From: Burkholderiales bacterium
GTDB lineage: Bacteria; Pseudomonadota; Gammaproteobacteria; Burkholderiales; SG8-41
Direction of reading: 5' to 3'
Assembly (NCBI GenBank): GCA_030833315.1
Contig: JAURHM010000009.1
Location: 1 to 64,000 of the forward strand
Length of the DNA: 64,000 bases
The notes beneath the pieces were generated by a model. It was given only the letters and a program-made list of their open reading frames with translations, ran no database searches and was not told the origin of the DNA. Position 1 is the first letter of the stretch. The number at the start of each line of letters is the position of its first letter. A program made the translations under genes and the position numbers. Below, piece by piece: positions 1-9,435 of the stretch.

Positions 1-164
1 CACCGTGAGACCGCACAGCTCGCTGGGCTATCGGCCACCGGCACCTGCGGCGATCAACCCGCAACCACCCGTCTTGGAACAGGCAGAAGCTATGCAGTAA
101 AGTGCGTCAATGAACCTGGCACAAAAAACCAGTCAGGCCAGCCACTACCCCCATCACACGTTCT

Positions 165-692
165 GTGAACCGTACGACATTGAGCGCGGTTACTCTGCAA
201 ATCACTGATTACGACGACAACTCGTCAAGCACATGGTCGTGGAATCCGTGGACCTCAGCATGGCAATACGGCCCGCCTATCGTTGGTTACGGCACGGAAA
301 ACGCCGGCAGCGGCTTCAGCATCCGTACCTGGGGAATCAGCTATTTTCCTTCACTGATGCGCAATTGGTACATCGCGAATGAATGGTATCGTTTCATTTA
401 TCTGGCCATCGCACCCGGCTACCAACCTGGCGGCGCCAACAGCTGCGCCGCTGCCAACAGTTGCTTCACGGTCAAACTGAATGGCAATACAGCAGCGTCC
501 TCGTTGCCCGGCGTTGTATTGTCCGCCGGCAAGACGCTTAGCACGAGCACGCTGAGCCAGACCCGTCACAACACAACTCTGGGCAATTATTTCGAGGGGA
601 GCAACAATACAAACTCCGGGGCACTGATCTTCGACCGCCAGACACCCATCAGCGATTCATTCAATGATCAAGTCATTGCCATCGCACCCTGA
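165..692 (+). CDS. C-terminal part of a pilin/pseudopilin-like extracellular protein, probably continuing from upstream in another frame
   Basis: Ser/Thr/Asn-rich secreted-type sequence directly overlapping a prepilin gene; no own signal; frame 1 is open from base 1 to about 168. Confidence 0.45.
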   Translation: MNRTTLSAVTLQITDYDDNSSSTWSWNPWTSAWQYGPPIVGYGTENAGSGFSIRTWGISYFPSLMRNWYIANEWYRFIYLAIAPGYQPGGANSCAAANSCFTVKLNGNTAASSLPGVVLSAGKTLSTSTLSQTRHNTTLGNYFEGSNNTNSGALIFDRQTPISDSFNDQVIAIAP

Positions 693-1455
693 TCGGGTTT
701 CCCCGGCAAAACCGCAGCGCGGTTTTTCCCTGATCGAGATCGCAGTCACGCTCTTCATCCTGACTCTGGTACTCGGTGCACTGCTGATGCCGTTGGCGAC
801 ACAGGTTGAGGAACGCCAGGTCCGTGAAACCGAGCGCATCATCAACGAGATGATGGAGGCATTGGTCGGATACGCCATATCGCAGACAACCCCCCGCCTG
901 CCCTGCCCGGACCTCGCCAGTGGCGGAACCGGGGCAGCCAATGACACTGCTAACGACGGCATTGAAGATTACAACCCGGCAACGGGGGTTTGCGCGACAA
1001 CTGACGGCAATATTCCCTGGGCCACACTCGGCGTCAACGCCACTGACTTTTGGGGCAACCGTTATCGCTATTTGGCGATGGCGGCATTTACGAATCGTTC
1101 GCCGGCAACGGTAATGTCCCTCAGCTCAGCCTCCGGAACATTAATCAAGGTCTGTGCGGCAGCCCCCACGAGTGCGACCTGCGGCGGAACGACATACGTG
1201 GCAGACAATGTTCCTGCAGTGATTATTTCCCACGGCCGCAACGGTTATGGGGCAATAAACGGCAGCAGCAACACGCAGATTTCGACCGCCGGTGCGTCGA
1301 ACCATGAAATCGAAAATGCGGGAGGCAACTACCCCAACAGCGTGGTCAGCAAAACACGCTCTGATGCCACCGGCCAGGAATTCGACGACATCGTCGTCTG
1401 GCTGTCGCCGAATGTGTTGTTCAACCGCCTGGTCACTGCAAACAAGCTGCCCTGA
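664..1455 (+). CDS. Type IV prepilin-like protein with prepilin peptidase motif
   Basis: RGFSLIEIAVTLFILTLVLGALL N-methylation motif. Confidence 0.85.
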   Translation: MIKSLPSHPDRVSPAKPQRGFSLIEIAVTLFILTLVLGALLMPLATQVEERQVRETERIINEMMEALVGYAISQTTPRLPCPDLASGGTGAANDTANDGIEDYNPATGVCATTDGNIPWATLGVNATDFWGNRYRYLAMAAFTNRSPATVMSLSSASGTLIKVCAAAPTSATCGGTTYVADNVPAVIISHGRNGYGAINGSSNTQISTAGASNHEIENAGGNYPNSVVSKTRSDATGQEFDDIVVWLSPNVLFNRLVTANKLP

Positions 1456-1503
1456 ACATCCGTGTCCGCAACGCGAATCAGGCCAACGATCAGGACGGTC
1501 TCG

Positions 1504-3228
1504 TTAGCGTTTCGGATACAGTTCGAAACACACCTTGCCAGCAACATTCGATGTCAGTGTCAGCGCGTAACCTGACTGCGCCGCAAAAGCCGTCGCCTGG
1601 TAAAGACCCACACCCAGCCCGCTTTCCGAAGGCACAGGGCCGCGGAACAATTTTTCCACCAGCTCCGCAGGAACCGGGGTGCCGTCATCACAAATACGCA
1701 GACGCGGACCCGGCAGCAGTGCCACGTCAATTCGCCCGGCCTGACCCCGGGAGACCTTGTACAGGGCGTTTTCAATCAGGGTATCACTGGCACTGTCGAA
1801 CAATTCCGCTATCAAGCGCATGCCCTCGGGCAAGGGCTTGGCATTAAAAGTCACCGCACGGCCAGAATACCGGGACTGCAGACCCTTCCACCAGATCGCC
1901 GCATCCACATCCCTGGTTGCTGAGGTCTCCGGGGATTTCAGTTTTTCCAGCGTCGTGCTCAGACGCTGCGTGATATGCGGCAACTGTCGCTGCACCAGGG
2001 AACGGAATGTCGTGTCGTCCCCGCCGCGCATTTCCGCAGCAGCACAGATCGAACGTAGTGACTGCAGCAGGTTTTTGACGTCATGGGTGAGCCGGGCGCC
2101 GGTTTCGTAAATGGCCTGGGTATAGGCAGACTGCTGCCGCTGCTGTTCTCGCCGCTGCGCCTCATAAAAATGCCCGACCATCTGCATCAGCAGTTTCTGG
2201 TGCAGCAGAATCGCCGGTGACAGCTGCCTTGTTGTATGCATGGTCAGCAGCAATACACCCGTTTCATGCTGTTCGGCATGCCCCTCGCATTTTCCGACAT
2301 GACCGGAAGAGGCCGCAGTAACCCAGGAGTAGCCGTTGATCCACGGCAGGTCGAGCATATCGGTCAAGGCTTCACGCAGGAAATGCTCGGGGCGGGTTTC
2401 GCTTTCGGCAAGTTCCGCCAGCCGCCGCATACGTTGCTCGAACGGCAGACCCAGGCCCAGCAGGTAGCGCGACAACAGGGTGCCAATTCCGCTGAAACCG
2501 GCGCGGGGATTCCACAGCCAGGCAAGCCCCAGCATCAAGCCCGCCATCACCATCAGCGCCTGGGTAACCCCGATCAGGTATGCACCTTGCGATGCCTGAT
2601 AGTGATGAATCACGAAACTGCCCAGCGCCAGAACCACCACCAGAAGAAACAATACCACGGTGTAAAACAGGTCGACGATCACCGGCGAGCCGCGCGGGCG
2701 TTCACCACCGGGTATCAGCATGATCGCCAGTAGAAGCACCGGGATGCCGTAACGCACGATGGGCGCAACCTGATTGGCAATAGAACGGTCACTGAACAGC
2801 TGTGGCAGCACCCACATCAGCAGCATCGTCACCAGATAAATTGCCGCCAGCAAGGCGGCTACACGCCCCCCCCGTGCATCGGTCGACGGTACACCACCAC
2901 CGACCAGTCCGCACAATACCGCGATCCATGCCGCAATCAACCACCAGTTGCCGGCAAACGCAAATAACGTTCCCAGAGCCAGCACCATCAGGGCATGCTG
3001 CAACGGTATGCGCCGCCCCCCGCGCCATACCGGCTGCCAGATCAAAAACAATCCGAAATGGGCCATCAGCAGGCCGCGTGCCCACCATTCGCCATCACCC
3101 CATGCGATGGCGCCATGCATCGTCAGCAATGCAAATGCCAGCAACTTGTTCTGATGCCGCGGGGACTCCACGGATTTGACCCACAGCGAAACGGGGGCGT
3201 CTTTGGTATCCATCAAATCGGCGGGCAT
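1504..3228 (-). CDS. Membrane-bound sensor histidine kinase
   Basis: Multiple TM helices, LTHDVKNLLQSL H-box-like motif, C-terminal HATPase (ICDDGTPVP, GLGVGLYQA). Confidence 0.8.
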   Translation of the reverse strand: MPADLMDTKDAPVSLWVKSVESPRHQNKLLAFALLTMHGAIAWGDGEWWARGLLMAHFGLFLIWQPVWRGGRRIPLQHALMVLALGTLFAFAGNWWLIAAWIAVLCGLVGGGVPSTDARGGRVAALLAAIYLVTMLLMWVLPQLFSDRSIANQVAPIVRYGIPVLLLAIMLIPGGERPRGSPVIVDLFYTVVLFLLVVVLALGSFVIHHYQASQGAYLIGVTQALMVMAGLMLGLAWLWNPRAGFSGIGTLLSRYLLGLGLPFEQRMRRLAELAESETRPEHFLREALTDMLDLPWINGYSWVTAASSGHVGKCEGHAEQHETGVLLLTMHTTRQLSPAILLHQKLLMQMVGHFYEAQRREQQRQQSAYTQAIYETGARLTHDVKNLLQSLRSICAAAEMRGGDDTTFRSLVQRQLPHITQRLSTTLEKLKSPETSATRDVDAAIWWKGLQSRYSGRAVTFNAKPLPEGMRLIAELFDSASDTLIENALYKVSRGQAGRIDVALLPGPRLRICDDGTPVPAELVEKLFRGPVPSESGLGVGLYQATAFAAQSGYALTLTSNVAGKVCFELYPKR

Positions 3229-3273
3229 CGTGATTGGCTATACTCTCGATTCAGTTAAAAACCGGCAAACGCC

Positions 3274-4038
3274 TTGCACATCACCACCATCGGCAAATAC
3301 ACAGCGCTTGAAGCGCTGCGCACCCGGGTTCCCGGAACCGCACTGCTGGCACTGGTGCTGCTGGTCTGTGCCAGTCTGTTCATCCGAGAGCTCGCGGTAT
3401 TCGAAGCGACGCGTTTCCAGACCGGGTTTTATGCCGCAGCGGCCCGACTGGTCGCCGTATTCCTCACCAGCGTCTACATACTCGCCAGCATCACGCGGGA
3501 GTTCAACGACAAAGGTCTGGAAGTCGTGCTCGCGCTGGACGTGCCGCGCACCCATTATATCTGCGGCAAGCTCGCCGGCTTCATGGTCGTTGCGGTGTTT
3601 ATTGCCATCATCATTTCCCTGCCGCTATGGGCGCTGGTTCCCGCCGGGGCGGCCTGCGCCTGGACGGTTTCGCTCACGGTCGAACTGGCGGTGATCGCCG
3701 CACTGTCATTATTCTGCGTTGTCACCTTCAGCCAGCTGCTGCCGGCAGCCGGATTTGTAGCGGCGTTCTACCTTCTGGCACGCAGCATCACGGCAATGCG
3801 GTTGATGGGTGCTCATCCGATCTCCGGCGAAGGCACGCCGTCCCAGCAGATCACCGCTGCGCTGGTCGAAGGTCTGGGCTACCTGTTGCCGGCCCTGGAT
3901 CAATGGACGGCAACCGCATGGCTGGTGGATGCCACACCCGACCCGGGGCAACTGCTGGGCATTTTTTTCCAGGGCCTCGTTTATCTGACCCTGCTGACTG
4001 CTGCGACGCTTTTTGATTTCCATCGCAGGAGTTTTTAG
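3274..4038 (+). CDS. ABC-2-type permease-like integral membrane protein
   Basis: About six hydrophobic segments, ABC-2 permease-like organisation; TTG start; no ATPase adjacent. Confidence 0.6.
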   Translation: MHITTIGKYTALEALRTRVPGTALLALVLLVCASLFIRELAVFEATRFQTGFYAAAARLVAVFLTSVYILASITREFNDKGLEVVLALDVPRTHYICGKLAGFMVVAVFIAIIISLPLWALVPAGAACAWTVSLTVELAVIAALSLFCVVTFSQLLPAAGFVAAFYLLARSITAMRLMGAHPISGEGTPSQQITAALVEGLGYLLPALDQWTATAWLVDATPDPGQLLGIFFQGLVYLTLLTAATLFDFHRRSF

Positions 4039-4780
4039 GGTGCGCACGTTGTTGCGTGGCGGGGAAGAGCGGGCGCTGCGGGCGGTTCCTGTCATGGTAC
4101 CTCTGCTGCTTGCGCTGGCGCTGACGCTGCAGATCATCGTGCATGCCAGGCAAACACCTCCGGAGGCACGGGCAGAAACCCTTGAGCATGCACCGGCGGC
4201 AAACGTGCTGCGCGCCGCGAGCTTTGGCGAATCCATCGTGGCCGCCCAGTTGTCCCTGCTTTATCTTCAGGCTTTTGATAATCAGCCCGGCATCAGCATC
4301 CCGTTCAGCGCGCTGGACTACAACCGGGTGATGAGCTGGCTGCAAATCGCGCTGCAGCTCGATCCGCAAAGCGGCTATCCGCTGATGATGGCTTCACAAC
4401 TCTACGGGCAGGTGAACGACGAACCGCGACAACGCCTGATGTGCGAATTCGTCCACGCCCGTTTTTTGGAGGCGCCAGACCAGCGATGGCGTTGGCTGGC
4501 ACATTGCGCCATCATGGCCAAACACCGGCTGCGTGATCAACCACTGGCCCTGCGCTACGCCACCGATATCACCCGTTACGCCGGAGCCGCCTCAGGCTGG
4601 GCCCGGCAGATGAGGATTTTCATCCTGGAGGATATGGGCGAACTCGGCAGCGCCAAGGTATTGCTGGGAGGACTTTTGGCTACAGGCGAGGTCACCGACC
4701 CCAGCGAACTGCATTTCCTGACTGAACGGCTAAAGACCCTTGAATCTGGAGAAAAATCCTCCGGTACGACGAAAAATTGA
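4013..4780 (+). CDS. Hypothetical membrane-anchored protein, possibly TPR-like
   Basis: One N-terminal TM segment, helical repeat-like C-terminus; overlaps preceding CDS. Confidence 0.5.
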   Translation: MISIAGVFRVRTLLRGGEERALRAVPVMVPLLLALALTLQIIVHARQTPPEARAETLEHAPAANVLRAASFGESIVAAQLSLLYLQAFDNQPGISIPFSALDYNRVMSWLQIALQLDPQSGYPLMMASQLYGQVNDEPRQRLMCEFVHARFLEAPDQRWRWLAHCAIMAKHRLRDQPLALRYATDITRYAGAASGWARQMRIFILEDMGELGSAKVLLGGLLATGEVTDPSELHFLTERLKTLESGEKSSGTTKN

Positions 4781-4880
4781 CAATGACAGTCTTATTCTCG
4801 ACAAACGGCTTGATCCGATATTTAAAATGTAAATGCCCACTCACATGATGCAAGTGCAGTCCACATAAAATTATTATTTA

Positions 4881-4898
4881 AAATCAAATATTTGATTT
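4881..4898. promoter_or_regulatory. Perfect 18-bp palindrome AAATCAAATATTTGATTT, candidate regulator/enhancer site
   Basis: Exact inverted repeat read in sequence, about 70-80 bp upstream of the sigma-54 -24 element. Confidence 0.5.
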
Positions 4899-4960
4899 AT
4901 TTTTTAGAGAAAATCCACTTTTTACTCCAGCCGCAACGACATCTCTTTTCAGCCACATAG

Positions 4961-4976
4961 TGGTACGGAGTTTGCT
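4961..4976 (+). promoter_or_regulatory. Sigma-54 (-24/-12) promoter for prepilin gene
   Basis: TGGTACGGAGTTTGCT matches TGGCACG-N4-TTGCW with exact GG-N10-GC spacing, 47 bp upstream of ATG. Confidence 0.85.
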
Positions 4977-5022
4977 TTAATTCCCCTACCAATTCCCGCC
5001 ATAAGGCGGCAAGGAGATAAAA

Positions 5023-5742
5023 ATGCAACGCCAACAGGGTTTTACACTAATTGAAATCGCCATCGTGCTGGTCATTATCGGCCTGCTGCTGGGCGGTGTT
5101 TTGAAAGGCCAGGAGCTGATCACCAGCGCCCGGGTCCGCAATCTGATCTCCACGCAGGACGGCGTCAAAGCCGCCTATTTCGGCTTCCTCGACCGTTACC
5201 GCGCACTGCCCGGTGACTACACCCAGGCAACCACCAACATAACCGGCATGTCCGCCAACTCGAACGGTAACGGCAACGGCCGTATCGAAACGGCTGCCAC
5301 CCCGGTGGCCAGCAGCGTTGTCGCTGAAGACATCCTGGTCTGGGAACATCTGTCCAAAGCAGGTTTCATCAACGGCACCTACACCTATGCCGCCACAGCA
5401 TCGGCCACCACCAGCCCGACAAACCCTTACGGGGTATATATGCAGGTTGCGTATGACGGGGTCTACGGTGCCGGCACCACGGCCGTTCCTGCCGCCCTGC
5501 GCCACAACATCAAGACCGGCTCCCAAGTTCCCGTCGAAATCATTGTTGAAGTGGATCGTAAGATCGATGACGGCGCTCCGAATACAGGAGGATTCCAGTT
5601 CTCGGAATATCAAGGCAATGGCGCTGCAGCCCCGACCAGTGGTTCGACCACCACGCCGGCCTGCACCAGCCTGACCACTGCAGCAGGTATCTGGAATGCA
5701 ACAAACGGCAGCACGAACTGCGGCGGCGCCAGCCTGCTGTAA
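5023..5742 (+). CDS. Type IV pilin-like protein
   Basis: QQGFTLIEIAIVLVIIGLLLGGVLKGQELI prepilin motif; own promoter and terminator. Confidence 0.85.
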   Translation: MQRQQGFTLIEIAIVLVIIGLLLGGVLKGQELITSARVRNLISTQDGVKAAYFGFLDRYRALPGDYTQATTNITGMSANSNGNGNGRIETAATPVASSVVAEDILVWEHLSKAGFINGTYTYAATASATTSPTNPYGVYMQVAYDGVYGAGTTAVPAALRHNIKTGSQVPVEIIVEVDRKIDDGAPNTGGFQFSEYQGNGAAAPTSGSTTTPACTSLTTAAGIWNATNGSTNCGGASLL

Positions 5743-5757
5743 ACCGAGCTGCCCCGT

Positions 5758-5788
5758 AAAAAAGCCCGCTTGAAGCGGGCTTTTTTAT
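5758..5788 (+). terminator. Rho-independent terminator
   Basis: AAAAAAGCCCGCTTGAAGCGGGCTTTTTT hairpin with T-tract. Confidence 0.9.
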
Positions 5789-5813
5789 TTCCGGCAGTTG
5801 CCCAGCGGGGATA

Positions 5814-7781
5814 TCAGCCCTGCAACAGCCGGATCTCGGCAGCAGCCACAGCAGCTTCCGAGCCGAGCAGCACAATCACATCCCCCTCTTCGATCCGCAG
5901 TTCGGGACCCGGCGCCGCAGTCCTGACATTACGCCGGCGGATTGCAGTCACTTCCACACCGGATTGCAGCAGATTGAGCTCCTCGATGCTTTTGCCGATT
6001 GACTGGGCCCCTGCGGTCACCAGCACCGAGTGTAATCGCGGCTGCAGCGCCTGATCCTCGCCCTCGGCCGCGTCGGTCATGCCGCGATAGAAGCCGCGGA
6101 ACAACTCATAACGGCTTTCGCGCGTCTCCCGGATCCGGCGCAGTACCCGCGTCAACGGCACACCGACCAGCATCAGCGTGCTCGAAGCCAGCATCAGGCT
6201 GGCTTCCATCAGGTCGGCCACCACTTCCGTCGCGCCGGCGTTTCGCAATTTCTCGACATCGCTGTCGTCGACCGTGCGAACAATGACCGGCAAACCGGGG
6301 CGCGCTTCATGGATATGGGTAAGAATTCGCAGCGCCGAGGCCGTATCGGCATAGGTTACGATCACCACCCGGGCGCGGGCCAGACCCGCCGCGAGCAGCA
6401 CCTCGCGCCTTGCCGCATCGCCGAATACCACGCGCTCGCCGGCTGCCGTGGCATCACCGATACGCTGTGGATCATTGTCGAGCGCAATGAAAGGCACGCC
6501 CTCCTGATCCAGGAAGCGGGCCAGATTCTGGCCGCTGCGCCCGTAGCCGCAGATCAGCACGTGTTGATGTGCGCTCATCGTCTGCACGGCGATGTTGTGC
6601 AGTTGCATTGCCCGGCTCATCCATTCGGTGGCGCTCCAGCGGCGCACGATGGCTTCACTGCGCTCGATGACAAAGGGCGAAATCAGCATCGACAGCACCA
6701 TCACGGCCAGAACCGGCTGCAGCACCTCCGATGCCACCAGTCCGCTGGCGCCGGCGTGGGCCAGAATGACAAAACCGAACTCGCCGCAGGCCCCCAGCGC
6801 GAGTCCGGTACGCATGGCCACACTGCCGGAGGCGCCGAACAGTCGGCTGAGGCCGAGAATCAGCCCGGTTTTGGCAACGACCAGCGTCACCAGCAATACA
6901 CTGACCCAGACATTTTCCACAACGATGCTGACATCGAGCAGCATGCCGATGGTCACGAAAAACAATCCCAGCAGCACATCACGGAAGGGCTTGATGTCTT
7001 CCTCGACCTGATAGCGGTATTCAGTTTCCGAAATCAGCACGCCGGCGACAAAAGCACCAAGGGCCAGAGACAACCCGGCCATCTCCGTGATGAAGGCAAC
7101 ACCCAGCGTGACCAGCAGCACGTTGAGCACGAACAGTTCGGAGGATTTCTGCCGTGCTACCAGATGGAACCAGGCGCGCATCAGCCGCTGGCCGAAAAAC
7201 AGCAAAATGGTCAGCACAATTACGGCCTTGAGGAGGGCGTAACCCAGCGTCGCGATCATGTCGTCGGCCGGCGCCCCGAGCGCAGGGATCAGGATCAGCA
7301 GCGGGACAACGGCAAGATCCTGAAACAGCAGGATGCCGATGATCTGGCGACCATGCGGCGAGTTCAGCTCGAAGCGCTCGGCGAGCAGCTTGGCAAGAAT
7401 GGCGGTGGATGACATGGCCAGCGCGCCACCCAACACAATACCGTCCCGCCAGGACACCCCGACGGCAACCGCAACACCGACGACCAGTACCAGGGTCGCC
7501 AGGACCTGCACGGCACCCAGTCCGAACACAATGCGGCGCATGGTCATCAGCCGGGTTAGGCTGAACTCGAGCCCGATGCTGAACATCAGGAAAACCACGC
7601 CGATCTCGGCCAGGCTTTGCACTTCGTCGGTCGTGGTAATCCAGCCCAGCGCATTGGGGCCGATGGCAACGCCGACTATCAGATAGCCCAGAAGGGGCGG
7701 CAGCCGCAGCGTACGAAACACCACCACCACCAAAACGGCGGCCGCGAGCAGTACGAGCACAGGTTGCAGGGTATTGTGCAT
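5814..7781 (-). CDS. CPA2 monovalent cation:proton antiporter (KefB/YbaL-like) with TrkA-N and TrkA-C domains
   Basis: Twelve-TM exchanger N-terminus, VLICGYGRSGQNLARFL Rossmann motif. Confidence 0.88.
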   Translation of the reverse strand: MHNTLQPVLVLLAAAVLVVVVFRTLRLPPLLGYLIVGVAIGPNALGWITTTDEVQSLAEIGVVFLMFSIGLEFSLTRLMTMRRIVFGLGAVQVLATLVLVVGVAVAVGVSWRDGIVLGGALAMSSTAILAKLLAERFELNSPHGRQIIGILLFQDLAVVPLLILIPALGAPADDMIATLGYALLKAVIVLTILLFFGQRLMRAWFHLVARQKSSELFVLNVLLVTLGVAFITEMAGLSLALGAFVAGVLISETEYRYQVEEDIKPFRDVLLGLFFVTIGMLLDVSIVVENVWVSVLLVTLVVAKTGLILGLSRLFGASGSVAMRTGLALGACGEFGFVILAHAGASGLVASEVLQPVLAVMVLSMLISPFVIERSEAIVRRWSATEWMSRAMQLHNIAVQTMSAHQHVLICGYGRSGQNLARFLDQEGVPFIALDNDPQRIGDATAAGERVVFGDAARREVLLAAGLARARVVIVTYADTASALRILTHIHEARPGLPVIVRTVDDSDVEKLRNAGATEVVADLMEASLMLASSTLMLVGVPLTRVLRRIRETRESRYELFRGFYRGMTDAAEGEDQALQPRLHSVLVTAGAQSIGKSIEELNLLQSGVEVTAIRRRNVRTAAPGPELRIEEGDVIVLLGSEAAVAAAEIRLLQG

Positions 7782-7868
7782 AGCCGGATCAGCAGGGGGA
7801 ACCTTCCGAATATTGCCTTTTCTTCAATGAATTGCAAGCGAATGCCCGCAAATTCCGGGCAGGGTGTT

Positions 7869-7877
7869 TGCTATAAT
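7869..7877 (+). promoter_or_regulatory. Extended -10 promoter element TGCTATAAT
   Basis: Consensus extended -10 ending 7 nt before the likely ATG at 7885. Confidence 0.55.
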
Positions 7878-7884
7878 TTCATTC

Positions 7885-8877
7885 ATGACTGCCCCCGCCG
7901 AAACGAGCACCGCCAGTTCCGCGATTGCGGCGGCCAAAGAAGTACTCGCCATCGAGGCGCAGGCCATCTCCGATCTCGCCGGACACTTGGATGCACGCTT
8001 CGGCGAGGCCATCAACATCCTTCTGCAATGCCGTGGCCGTGTCGTGGTCAGCGGCATCGGCAAATCCGGCCACATCGCCCGCAAAATTGCCGCCACCTTC
8101 GCCAGCACCGGCACGCCGGCATTTTTTGTGCACCCGGCCGAGGCCAGCCACGGCGATCTCGGCATGGTCACCCGCGACGACGTTTTTGTCGCGCTGTCCA
8201 ACTCCGGTGAAACCGGCGAGCTGCTGACTATCATTCCCGTTTTAAAGCGGCAGGGCGCCAAACTGGTCGCGATGACCGGCAACCCGGAATCAACTCTGGG
8301 GCGTGAAGCTGACGTACATCTGTATGCGGGTGCCAAACAGGAAGCCTGTCCGCTCAATCTCGCGCCGACTGCCAGCACCACGGCAGCGCTAGCTCTCGGC
8401 GATGCGATTGCAGTGGCGCTGATGCGCGCACGCGGTTTCACCCAGGACGAATTTGCGCGATCCCATCCCGGCGGTGCACTGGGCCGGAAACTGCTGACCA
8501 TGGTGCGTGACGTGATGCGTTCCGGCGATAACGCGCCTCGCGTCCCGATCACCGCAACACTGACCGACGCGCTGCTGGAAATGTCGCGCGGCGGTATGGG
8601 CATGACCGCTGTCGTCGACGAGGCGCAGACCGTCAAGGGCGTTTTTACCGACGGCGATCTGCGCCGCGCGATCGGCAAGGGACTCGATCTTCGCAAAACG
8701 CCGATCAACGACATCATGTCCGCCAATCCGCGCACCATCGGACCCGACCGCCTCGCCGCGGAAGCCGTTGAAATGATGGAGCGCAGCAAGGTGACCCAAC
8801 TGCTGGTTGTCGATGGCGACGGATGCCTCGTCGGTGCATTGAACATCCACGATCTGTTTCGCAACAAAGTCGTCTGA
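7885..8877 (+). CDS. kdsD: Arabinose-5-phosphate isomerase (KpsF/GutQ/KdsD)
   Basis: SIS domain plus two CBS domains; followed by kdsC and lptCAB; ATG 7885 preferred to GTG 7864. Confidence 0.93.
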   Translation: MTAPAETSTASSAIAAAKEVLAIEAQAISDLAGHLDARFGEAINILLQCRGRVVVSGIGKSGHIARKIAATFASTGTPAFFVHPAEASHGDLGMVTRDDVFVALSNSGETGELLTIIPVLKRQGAKLVAMTGNPESTLGREADVHLYAGAKQEACPLNLAPTASTTAALALGDAIAVALMRARGFTQDEFARSHPGGALGRKLLTMVRDVMRSGDNAPRVPITATLTDALLEMSRGGMGMTAVVDEAQTVKGVFTDGDLRRAIGKGLDLRKTPINDIMSANPRTIGPDRLAAEAVEMMERSKVTQLLVVDGDGCLVGALNIHDLFRNKVV

Positions 8878-8899
8878 CGCGACCGGCGCCCCTCCGACG

Positions 8900-9421
8900 A
8901 TGATTCCGCAAGCCCGACTGGTCCGTATCGCGATTTTCGACGTTGACGGCGTACTCTCCGACGGCGGCCTGCACTATGCCGACACCGGTGATGCGATGAA
9001 AACCTTCGATGTCCGCGACGGCATGGGAATGAAACTGCTGCAGGACTCCGGCGTCGAACTGGCGATCATCACCAGCCGCCGCGCCGGCAGCGTCCGTGAA
9101 CGGGCGACCGATCTCGGCATCCGGCATATCCAGCAGGGGGTCGCCAACAAATATGCCGCCTTCGAAACGCTGCTCGCTGGATTGAAGTTGGAACCCGAAC
9201 AGGCAGCTTTTCTCGGCGACGATCTGGTCGATCTGCCGGTATTCAGGCAATGCGGCTTCGCGGTGACGGTCGCCGATGCGCCAGCCATTCTGAAAAGGCA
9301 TGCTGATTACGTCACCCGGGCCAAAGGCGGTCACGGCGCAGCGCGTGAATTCTGCGAAGTCATCCTGCACAACCAGAACCAGCTCGCCGGACAAACAGCA
9401 CGCTTTCTCGGCGCAGCCTGA
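8900..9421 (+). CDS. kdsC: 3-deoxy-D-manno-octulosonate 8-phosphate phosphatase
   Basis: IFDVDGVLSDG HAD motif, size and context. Confidence 0.95.
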   Translation: MIPQARLVRIAIFDVDGVLSDGGLHYADTGDAMKTFDVRDGMGMKLLQDSGVELAIITSRRAGSVRERATDLGIRHIQQGVANKYAAFETLLAGLKLEPEQAAFLGDDLVDLPVFRQCGFAVTVADAPAILKRHADYVTRAKGGHGAAREFCEVILHNQNQLAGQTARFLGAA

Positions 9422-9435
9422 GGCCAAAGTACGCG

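Noticed and set aside
4775-4815. PilR-type TGTC repeats (GACAATGACAG...CGACA)
   Set aside because: Motif is too short and degenerate to claim without a matrix scan; the palindrome at 4881 is a stronger candidate.
6309-7412. 367-aa plus-strand ORF opposite the CPA2 antiporter
   Set aside because: His/Gln/Arg-rich shadow ORF antisense to a clear coding gene; typical GC-rich mirror frame.
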